A stretch of DNA of 16,266 nucleotides from CANRPC01 sp964456095 (GTDB lineage: Bacteria > Bacillota_I > Bacilli_A > RFN20 > CAG-449): contig CAYVZF010000031.1 of the NCBI GenBank assembly GCA_964456095.1, forward strand, positions 1 to 16,266. The letters are read 5' to 3'. The number at the start of each line of letters is the position of its first letter. Position 1 is the first letter of the stretch. Under the pieces are notes generated by a model. That model had not been told where the DNA came from and ran no database searches. It saw only the letters and a program-made list of their open reading frames with translations. Of this stretch, positions 7,367-13,340 are shown piece by piece. Made by a program: the position numbers and the translations under genes.

Positions 7367-8365
7367 TTATTCTGATTTTAAACTTCTTTTCATTAATTCA
7401 GATAATGTTTCTTTAGGAAGCGCATTTTCATATAATACTTTATATACAGCTTCAGTTATTGGCATTTCTATATTATTAGATTTTGCAAGTTCATAAACAA
7501 CTTTTGCTGTCCTTATACCTTCAACAGTTTTTTTGTTATTTTTTAAAAAATCGTATGCAGAATTCGCTTTACCTATTTGTTCTCCTGCAATAAAATTTCT
7601 CGAATGTCTTGAATTACATGTAACCATTAAATCACCAAGTCCAGTAAGTCCTAAATAGGTATTAATATTTCCACCAAAATGAACACCAAAACGAACCATT
7701 TCAGCAAGTCCACGTGTTACAAGTGCAGCGCGAGCATTATCGCCTAGTCCAATTCCTTCACACATTCCTGAAGCAAGAGCAATAGTATTTTTTAATGCAA
7801 CACCATATTCAGCACCAATTTCATCTGTTTGTGTATATACTCTAAAATAATCATTTGAAAATACTTTTTGAATTTTTTCTGCTGTTTTTATATCTATACA
7901 TGTTGATGTGACACATGTTAATAACCTTAAAATTACTTCTTCTGCGTGTCCTGGGCCAATTATTGAAACAACTTCTTTTCTTAATTCTAAAGGAAGTTCA
8001 TCTCTAATTACCTCACTCATTCTTTCACCGGTTTCAGGATCAAAGCCTTTTGCAACACTTACAATATATGGTTTATTTTTTATAAGAGGTTTTATCTTTT
8101 TTAGCATCGATCTTACAGCAAATGTTGGAACCGCTAAAACTATTATTTCTGTATCAATTAATGCTTCTTCTAAATTAAATGTCGCTTTTAATGTTGCAGG
8201 AAGTAAAATATCTGGTCCAAAATATTTTTTATTTTGATGATGATATTTAATATCTTCAACTTCACTTTCATCTATACCATACATGATAACATCATTATCA
8301 TTATCACATAAAAGTTGAGCAAGCGCTGTCCCCCATGTTCCAGTCCCTAAAATAGTTACCTTCAT
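7367..8365 (-). CDS. gpsA: NAD(P)-dependent glycerol-3-phosphate dehydrogenase
   Basis: The 332-residue enzyme reduces dihydroxyacetone phosphate to sn-glycerol 3-phosphate for phospholipid synthesis in the cytoplasm. The N-terminal Rossmann motif is GTGTWG (7-12). The catalytic-lysine region reads EYGVALKNTIALASGM, and the C-terminal family motif is GLTGLGDLMVTC followed by SRNF. I chose ATG 8363-8365, not the in-frame ATG 18 codons upstream. The Rossmann fold starts directly at MKVTILGTG, and the upstream part lies inside der. An AAAGGAAAG site in the end of der precedes it. The gap to the der stop is one base, so coupling with der is likely. cmk-der-gpsA order matches the Bacillus cluster. 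Confidence 0.95.
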   Translation of the reverse strand: MKVTILGTGTWGTALAQLLCDNDNDVIMYGIDESEVEDIKYHHQNKKYFGPDILLPATLKATFNLEEALIDTEIIVLAVPTFAVRSMLKKIKPLIKNKPYIVSVAKGFDPETGERMSEVIRDELPLELRKEVVSIIGPGHAEEVILRLLTCVTSTCIDIKTAEKIQKVFSNDYFRVYTQTDEIGAEYGVALKNTIALASGMCEGIGLGDNARAALVTRGLAEMVRFGVHFGGNINTYLGLTGLGDLMVTCNSRHSRNFIAGEQIGKANSAYDFLKNNKKTVEGIRTAKVVYELAKSNNIEMPITEAVYKVLYENALPKETLSELMKRSLKSE

Positions 8366-8366
8366 A

Positions 8367-9677
8367 TTAGTCTTTCCTTTCTCTAGAAATAAATCTAATA
8401 GGCGTTCCTTCAAATTCAAAAGAAGCTCTCATTCTATTTTCTAAATATCGTTCATATGAAAAATGCATGAATTCAGGATTATTTACAAACAAAACAAATG
8501 TAGGTGGTTCAGCTTGTGCTTGTGATGCATAATATATTTTTAATCTTCCACCATTAAATTCTGGTGTAGGATTCATTATTTGAGCATCTTGAATAATATC
8601 GTTTAATACCGAAGTTGCAACCCTTAAATGATAAGAATTATATGCAACATCTATTTCAGGAAATATAGTATTAATTCTTGATTTATTTTTAGCGGAAATA
8701 AATACGATTGGAGCAAAATCCATAAACTTAAATTCTTGTCTAATTTGTTTAGAAAAATCCGACATTGCAGTTTGAGTATGTTCAACTAAATCCCATTTAT
8801 TAACAACAATAATCATAGCTTTGTGTGATTCTAAAGCATAACCCGCAACATGTTTATCTTGTGCGGTTATTCCTACACTACCATCAATAACAAGTAAAAC
8901 AACTTCACTTCTTTCAATTGCATTCATTGCTTTTAATGCTGCATATTTATCAACCGACTCAAATATTTTTCCTCTTCTTTTAAGTCCTGCCGTATCAATT
9001 ACTACATATTTTTTATCATCACGTATGAATGCTGTATCAATTGCGTCTCTTGTTGTTCCTTCAATGTTACTTACTATTACTCTTTCTTGTCCTATAATAG
9101 CATTCACTAAAGATGACTTACCAACATTTGGTCTACCTATAACACAAAAAGGAATCGCGTCATCATAATCCTCTTCTTTTTCTTGAGGAAGATAAGAAAC
9201 AATTTTATCAAGTAAGTCACCAATTCCAATACCATGAGAAGAAGATATAGCTATTACTTCATTAATACCTAATGAATAAAAATCATTAAGTAAATACATT
9301 TTTTCAACTTCATCTATTTTATTAACCGCTAAAATGATAGGTTTATTAGATTTATATAACATTTTAGCAACCATTCTATCATCAGATGTTACTCCTGCAA
9401 TACCATCGGCAACATATACGATGACATCGGCTTCTTCAATAGCAATTTCAACTTGAGCTCTTATTTCTTTTTGAAATGGGGCATTCTTTATTTCTATTCC
9501 GCCAGTATCAACAACATTAAATACACGAGTAAGCCATTCACATTTACCATATAATCTATCTCTTGTAACACCAGCTTCATCATGTACAATTGCAGTTTTC
9601 TTCCCAACCATACGATTAAAAACCGTCGATTTTCCAACATTAGGAGAGCCAACTATACATACTGTAGGTAAACTCAT
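8367..9677 (-). CDS. der: Ribosome-associated GTPase Der (EngA)
   Basis: The 436 residues contain two tandem GTPase domains followed by a KH-like domain, the arrangement unique to Der, which acts in 50S subunit assembly. Domain 1 has the P-loop GSPNVGKS (10-17), DTGG (57-60) and NKID (119-122). Domain 2 has GRPNVGKS (181-188), DTAG (228-231) and NKWD (293-296). The KH-like domain is at about 350-432 and ends with the conserved FEGTPIRF. Length is normal for the family. The start codon overlaps the cmk stop (ATGA), with GGTGAT as the ribosome binding site in cmk. Confidence 0.97.
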   Translation of the reverse strand: MSLPTVCIVGSPNVGKSTVFNRMVGKKTAIVHDEAGVTRDRLYGKCEWLTRVFNVVDTGGIEIKNAPFQKEIRAQVEIAIEEADVIVYVADGIAGVTSDDRMVAKMLYKSNKPIILAVNKIDEVEKMYLLNDFYSLGINEVIAISSSHGIGIGDLLDKIVSYLPQEKEEDYDDAIPFCVIGRPNVGKSSLVNAIIGQERVIVSNIEGTTRDAIDTAFIRDDKKYVVIDTAGLKRRGKIFESVDKYAALKAMNAIERSEVVLLVIDGSVGITAQDKHVAGYALESHKAMIIVVNKWDLVEHTQTAMSDFSKQIRQEFKFMDFAPIVFISAKNKSRINTIFPEIDVAYNSYHLRVATSVLNDIIQDAQIMNPTPEFNGGRLKIYYASQAQAEPPTFVLFVNNPEFMHFSYERYLENRMRASFEFEGTPIRFISRERKD

Positions 9678-10345
9678 ATTTTATCACCTATTCTTTCATG
9701 AATTATATCTAACATTTTGTTTACTACTTCATCAATACTTAAAAATGAAGTATCCACTTCAATAGCATCACTTGCTTTTGTTAAAGGCGCAAATTCTCTA
9801 TTAGAATCTATGTAATCTCTTTTTTTAATTTCAGTTTCAACATCTTCATAACTACACTTAATTTTATTAGAAACATTTTCATCAAATCTTCTTTTAGCAC
9901 GTGTTTCAACAGACGCTACTTGATATATTTTTACTTCGGCATTTGGTAAAACATAACTACCAATATCTCTTCCATCCATAACAACTGATGACATTTCAGC
10001 CATTTTACGTTGTTGTTCAACTAAAAATAATCTAATCTCTTTATATGAAGCAATATATGAAACATTATCGGCCACTATTCTAGAACGAATATCAGTTGTG
10101 ACATCTTCTCCATTTAAAAATACATGGTTATTTGAATCTAAAAATATACTTATTTCAGGTATCAATGAAACAGATTCTTGTTCGCTTTTAGGATCTAATC
10201 CTTTTTTTAACACGTACAATGTCACCGCTCTATACATAGCACCTGTATCTATGTATGTGAAATTGAGTTTTTTTGCAACAATCTTGGCAATTGTTGATTT
10301 TCCTGCCGCTGCTGGGCCATCTATTGCAATAGCAAAATAACTCAT
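9674..10345 (-). CDS. cmk: Cytidylate kinase
   Basis: The 223-residue kinase phosphorylates CMP and dCMP with ATP. The P-loop GPAAAGKS is at 10-17, the substrate-binding stretch IDTGAMYRAV at 32-41, and the 'DGRDIGSYVLPNA' segment near the middle is diagnostic. Length is normal. AGGAGG lies close upstream and overlaps the 3' end of the preceding small membrane protein gene; that stop and this start are 3 nt apart. The TGA stop overlaps the der start as ATGA, which also shows that TGA means stop in this organism. Confidence 0.97.
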   Translation of the reverse strand: MSYFAIAIDGPAAAGKSTIAKIVAKKLNFTYIDTGAMYRAVTLYVLKKGLDPKSEQESVSLIPEISIFLDSNNHVFLNGEDVTTDIRSRIVADNVSYIASYKEIRLFLVEQQRKMAEMSSVVMDGRDIGSYVLPNAEVKIYQVASVETRAKRRFDENVSNKIKCSYEDVETEIKKRDYIDSNREFAPLTKASDAIEVDTSFLSIDEVVNKMLDIIHERIGDKI

Positions 10346-10348
10346 AAA

Positions 10349-10678
10349 TTAAAAACCTCCTAAAATACAAACAATCAAAAAAATAATAAAAAGACCAACT
10401 AATCCTAATGCGACATATAGAATGATATTTTTTACTAGTCTAATCTTTTCATCCCTTTTCTTTTTTTCTTCCATCATTTTCTTCTCTGCCATTTGCAAGG
10501 AATCAAACATAACAGTGTATTCATCATGTTTTTTTATCATGTCATCAAAAGATAATTGTACTTGTGTTTCATCTAGAGGGGATATTTTACTTTCTTCTTT
10601 ATCGGTTTTACTAACTTCATAAGTCTTATTAATCTCTTCACGATATGATGCATATTTATCAACTCTCGTTTCTTTCAT
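10349..10678 (-). CDS. Hypothetical tail-anchored membrane protein
   Basis: I do not recognise a family. The 109 residues start with a charged, soluble stretch (1-50), continue with a Lys/Glu/Met-rich helix that could form a coiled coil (about 55-82), and end in one hydrophobic span (about 83-107) with almost nothing after it. This predicts a C-terminal anchor with the bulk in the cytoplasm. AGGTGAT precedes the ATG. It is the first gene of the cmk-der-gpsA block, 3 nt before cmk, so it is probably co-transcribed and its expression coupled to cmk. Its role is unknown. Confidence 0.7.
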   Translation of the reverse strand: MKETRVDKYASYREEINKTYEVSKTDKEESKISPLDETQVQLSFDDMIKKHDEYTVMFDSLQMAEKKMMEEKKKRDEKIRLVKNIILYVALGLVGLFIIFLIVCILGGF

Positions 10679-10809
10679 AAAGTATCACCTCTAATTTAAT
10701 ATTTTATATTAAATACCATAAAAAAAATAGTATTTTTTGCTATTTTAACAAAGCAATTTTACCATACATTTTTTTAATATATGATTTTGCTTATAAATCA
10801 AAAAGTAAT

Positions 10810-10838
10810 TGAAATACTATTATTAATTAATTATAATT
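10810..10838 (+). promoter_or_regulatory. Near-consensus housekeeping promoter of the ferredoxin gene
   Basis: TTGAAA (10810-10815) and TATAAT (10833-10838) are separated by 17 nt. Transcription would begin near 10845, only a few bases before the AAGGAGG ribosome binding site (10848-10854), giving a leader of about 20 nt. This fits strong, simple expression. Confidence 0.75.
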
Positions 10839-10863
10839 TAAGAAACAAGGAGGATTTGACTTT

Positions 10864-11052
10864 ATGGCTAAAACAGTTAGAGTTAATGATGCATGTATCG
10901 GATGCGGAATGTGTGAAGGTATGTGCCCAAGCGTATTTGAACTTGTTGACGGACTAGCAACAGCAAAATTCGAAGAAGTTCCTGCTGATTTAGAAGCAGA
11001 AGTAGAAGATACAGCTGCATCTTGTCCAGCACAAGCAATTGAAGTTGAATAA
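10864..11052 (+). CDS. Ferredoxin, single [4Fe-4S] type
   Basis: The 62-residue acidic protein is a small electron carrier. Cluster ligands are C11, C14 and C17 in CIGCGMC plus C54 in SCPAQAI; a fifth cysteine, C21, lies in EGMCP. The pattern is that of monocluster ferredoxins such as that of Thermotoga maritima, in which the cysteine equivalent to C21 forms a disulfide with a second cysteine. That partner is missing here, so C21 would be free. The second four-cysteine motif of clostridial 2[4Fe-4S] ferredoxins is absent. Strong promoter, ribosome binding site and terminator make it an independent, probably highly expressed gene. Likely partners are pyruvate:ferredoxin oxidoreductase or hydrogenase, but none is in the window. 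Confidence 0.93.
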   Translation: MAKTVRVNDACIGCGMCEGMCPSVFELVDGLATAKFEEVPADLEAEVEDTAASCPAQAIEVE

Positions 11053-11064
11053 TTTATTATTCAT

Positions 11065-11090
11065 AAAACTACGCTAAACGTAGTTTTTTT
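11065..11090 (+). terminator. Rho-independent terminator of the ferredoxin gene, possibly bidirectional
   Basis: AAAACTACG (11065-11073) and CGTAGTTTT (11079-11087) form a perfect 9-bp stem with loop CTAAA and a T run to 11090. On the minus strand the same hairpin is followed by TTTT, and it lies 10 nt past the end of the serpin gene, so it may serve both transcripts. Confidence 0.88.
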
Positions 11091-11099
11091 ATGCCTTTT

Positions 11100-12593
11100 T
11101 TACAAATTTAAATAGCTTCCAACATATATTGGTAAATTATTACTATCATAAATAATATATATAAATGGACTATTTAATTTAATACTAATTTCATCAACAG
11201 GAGCAGCACTATTACTTCCTGCACCGGCAAACCCTATGCTTTTAGCGGTTGTTCCATCCTCTTCAAATATAATTTTATTTTTTTGTTTAACAAAATCTAA
11301 ATAGAAGTTTGTATCATCAGAGTAATTTTTAAAAATATTATCTAAGGTATTATAATTATCATCAAATAATTTTTTTAAACCGATACATTCTAATATAGAA
11401 GAGAAATCATATGAACATTCATATGAAAATTTCGGAATAGAAAGATTAATAATTATATTATTATGACCATAACTATTAAACATTTGTTTTTCATTATCAT
11501 CGATAATATAATTATCATTATTTATTAAATCAAAAATACTCTTTTCATCTTTTGAGAAAATATATTTAATTTTATAATCATTATAATAATAATCATAAAA
11601 TGACATATAGTTACCATAATCATATAATTGATTACAATAATAAATATGGTTCATATATGTTATTTTATTTCTTGTTCCATCAATATTATAAAAATAATCT
11701 TCAAAATTTTCTTTTTTATAATATTTTTGACTCCATTTATTTTTAAAATAAATATTAGAAAATGCATACATTTGTTTAAATTCATTAAGTTCTAAATCAT
11801 CATACTTAAATGCATTATTTTCTTGAATAGAATTATTAACCCATTCAATCATTTTATCAACATCTTGAGCATTATCAAAATCCATTTGAAATGCTTCAAC
11901 ATATTTTTGTGTTAACTCATTAACAAAGGCATTATTATATTCATAATCATTATTTAAAAAAACACCACTTGACATTTGCATCGCGCCATTATCATTTTCA
12001 AAATAATTATTTTCATATACTTTTTTAAAATTATTTTTTCTTGTATTATAATCAAGTTTTAATAAATTATTTATTTCTTCATAACCATCTGATTCATTAG
12101 ATATTCCTGAAGATAAAATATCTAATAAACTATAAATACTTAATGGTGAAAAAACAACATTTTCACCACTTTCAGCAGTATCCTTATTTATTATTTGATT
12201 GCTTAATTTATATGAAAAATCACTAACTGCATCAACATATTCTTCATCAACTTTACTTACTTTATATTCTTTTGATGGATAATCTATTTCATTTAGTTTA
12301 ACAAAAGAGCCTTCTTCTATTGCTTTTAATTCATTAATTGTATAATCCTTTTTATACATGACTACTCTAGATTCAACTCTCATAAAAGCAATAATCGGTA
12401 ATGCCGCAATTGATAAAAAAACAAAACAGTAAATACCGCATAAAGAAAAAATAATAGGTTTAATTATTTTTTTAACATTAATCCTTTTATGTCTTTTATA
12501 ACTATCATCTTCTAATTTATCAGTATCAAATTTTAACTCAACATTAAGATTATTAACAAGTTCATCTTTTAATTCTTTTTTATATTTTCTCAT
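11100..12593 (-). CDS. Membrane-anchored serpin-domain protein, putative sensor or anti-sigma partner
   Basis: The 497-residue protein has three parts. Residues 1-43 are charged and basic next to the membrane (KRHKRINVKKIIK). A single span lies at about 44-71. The remainder is predicted outside the cell by the positive-inside rule. About 118-497 match the serpin fold: NVVFSPLSIYSLLD (145-158), INLSIPKFS (382-390), the hinge FEEDGTTAKS (443-452) and the C-terminal strand PFIYIIYDSNNLPIYVGSY (476-494). The reactive loop is rich in Gly, Ala and Ser. Lys at the expected P11 position makes the hinge imperfect, so inhibitory activity is plausible but not assured. The domain is rich in Asn, Asp and Tyr. 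The gene overlaps the ECF sigma gene by ATGA, as anti-sigma genes often do. The N-terminal tail could bind sigma, but I recognise no known anti-sigma fold in it. Confidence 0.82.
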   Translation of the reverse strand: MRKYKKELKDELVNNLNVELKFDTDKLEDDSYKRHKRINVKKIIKPIIFSLCGIYCFVFLSIAALPIIAFMRVESRVVMYKKDYTINELKAIEEGSFVKLNEIDYPSKEYKVSKVDEEYVDAVSDFSYKLSNQIINKDTAESGENVVFSPLSIYSLLDILSSGISNESDGYEEINNLLKLDYNTRKNNFKKVYENNYFENDNGAMQMSSGVFLNNDYEYNNAFVNELTQKYVEAFQMDFDNAQDVDKMIEWVNNSIQENNAFKYDDLELNEFKQMYAFSNIYFKNKWSQKYYKKENFEDYFYNIDGTRNKITYMNHIYYCNQLYDYGNYMSFYDYYYNDYKIKYIFSKDEKSIFDLINNDNYIIDDNEKQMFNSYGHNNIIINLSIPKFSYECSYDFSSILECIGLKKLFDDNYNTLDNIFKNYSDDTNFYLDFVKQKNKIIFEEDGTTAKSIGFAGAGSNSAAPVDEISIKLNSPFIYIIYDSNNLPIYVGSYLNL

Positions 12594-13126
12594 AAATATT
12601 TAGCTCCTTTAAAATGAGATTTGATTTTACTCATTATTCTTTTGTATTTAGAAGAAATGCTATTAACACTAGTATTCTTATATCGAGCAATTTCTTTAAA
12701 AGTAAAATCATACAGAATATGATAAACAACTATATCTATTTCTTCTTCATCTAAAAAATATTTAAATTTATCAATGTAATCAGAAAAATAATCATTTTTA
12801 ATTTCGCTTGTAAATCTATTTTCATCATACAATATCGTTTTATTATTTTTATTTACAAGATTAATAGATAAATTTTTACTAGTAGTAGTCAAATAATATT
12901 TAATACCCTTATGATTCTTAATATTATCTCTTTCTTCATAAAATTTTAAAAAAGTTTCATTCATAATATCTTCAGCATCTTTTTCATTTCTTGTTATTTT
13001 AAATGATACATAAAAAACAAGATACGAAAACTCATTAAATATACGATTAAATGAATGTTCAACTTTTTCTCTAGAAGAAGAATTTAAATTAAATAAATCA
13101 TCATCTAAGATTCTACCACTTCTCAT
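12590..13126 (-). CDS. ECF-type RNA polymerase sigma factor
   Basis: The 178 residues have the two-domain layout of extracytoplasmic-function sigma-70 factors. Region 2, at about 22-90, includes ITRNEKDAEDIMNETFLKFYE, a classical sigma-2 pattern that recognises the -10 element. Region 4, at about 125-172, includes DFTFKEIARYKNTSVNSISS, a helix-turn-helix that reads the -35 element. Regions 1 and 3 are absent. The likely ribosome binding site is AGGAG within 13131-13140 or the nearer AAGG. The serpin-domain membrane protein starts inside its stop codon, the usual layout for a sigma factor and the membrane protein that controls it. ECF genes often autoregulate; one weak candidate promoter is listed separately. 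Confidence 0.88.
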   Translation of the reverse strand: MRSGRILDDDLFNLNSSSREKVEHSFNRIFNEFSYLVFYVSFKITRNEKDAEDIMNETFLKFYEERDNIKNHKGIKYYLTTTSKNLSINLVNKNNKTILYDENRFTSEIKNDYFSDYIDKFKYFLDEEEIDIVVYHILYDFTFKEIARYKNTSVNSISSKYKRIMSKIKSHFKGAKYL

Positions 13127-13147
13127 ATTCCTTATCTCCTATTAAAT

Positions 13148-13179
13148 AAGACAATTTTATTTTACATTTTAGTCGGTTT
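13148..13179 (-). promoter_or_regulatory. Candidate autoregulated ECF promoter of the sigma-serpin pair
   Basis: Reading the minus strand, AAACCGACT (from 13179) is followed about 18 nt later by TTGTCTTA (around 13148-13155), then the ribosome binding site. GC-containing -35 and GTC-type -10 elements in otherwise A/T-only DNA are typical of ECF promoters, but the spacing and -35 do not match a known consensus closely. Confidence 0.25.
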
Positions 13180-13238
13180 TTTTTATATTATTTTTTATTA
13201 AAAATATCATGTATACAACGATTCATTTATAATAATTA

Positions 13239-13268
13239 TATACAAATTTTCATTTTTTGTGGTAAAAT
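13239..13268 (+). promoter_or_regulatory. Possible housekeeping promoter of ppdK
   Basis: TAAAAT (13263-13268) is a good -10 hexamer. TATACA (13239-13244), 18 nt upstream, matches four of six -35 positions. Transcription would begin near 13275, immediately before the dyad described in the leader. The -35 assignment is weak. Confidence 0.4.
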
Positions 13269-13276
13269 AGCATAGT

Positions 13277-13317
13277 GACTAATCTAAATATATTTAAATA
13301 TATTTAATAATTAGGTC
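13277..13317. repeat. Palindromic dyad in the ppdK leader
   Basis: Positions 13285-13306 are a perfect 22-nt palindrome made of two copies of AAATATATTT. It is flanked by GACTAAT (13277-13283) and ATTAGGTC (13310-13317), which also pair with one bulged G. The dyad lies between the probable transcription start and the AGGAGGAG site (13324-13331). It could be an operator or an mRNA stem protecting the 5' end. A/T-only palindromes arise easily in such DNA. Confidence 0.5.
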
Positions 13318-13340
13318 TTTACTAGGAGGAGAAAATATTT

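Noticed and set aside
8366..8419. Longer N-terminus for gpsA starting at 8419
   Set aside because: The extra 18 residues lie in the der coding end; the Rossmann fold starts at MKVTILG from 8365, with its own ribosome binding site.
9674..9677. Mycoplasma-type genetic code (TGA as Trp), suggested by the AT-richness
   Set aside because: cmk ends at TGA in a classical ATGA overlap and Trp is encoded by TGG throughout, so the standard bacterial code applies.
10679..10800. Promoter for the minus-strand block in the divergent gap
   Set aside because: A promoter is expected here, but several A/T-only hexamer pairs fit about equally badly (for example TTGCTT with TACTAT), so none can be singled out.
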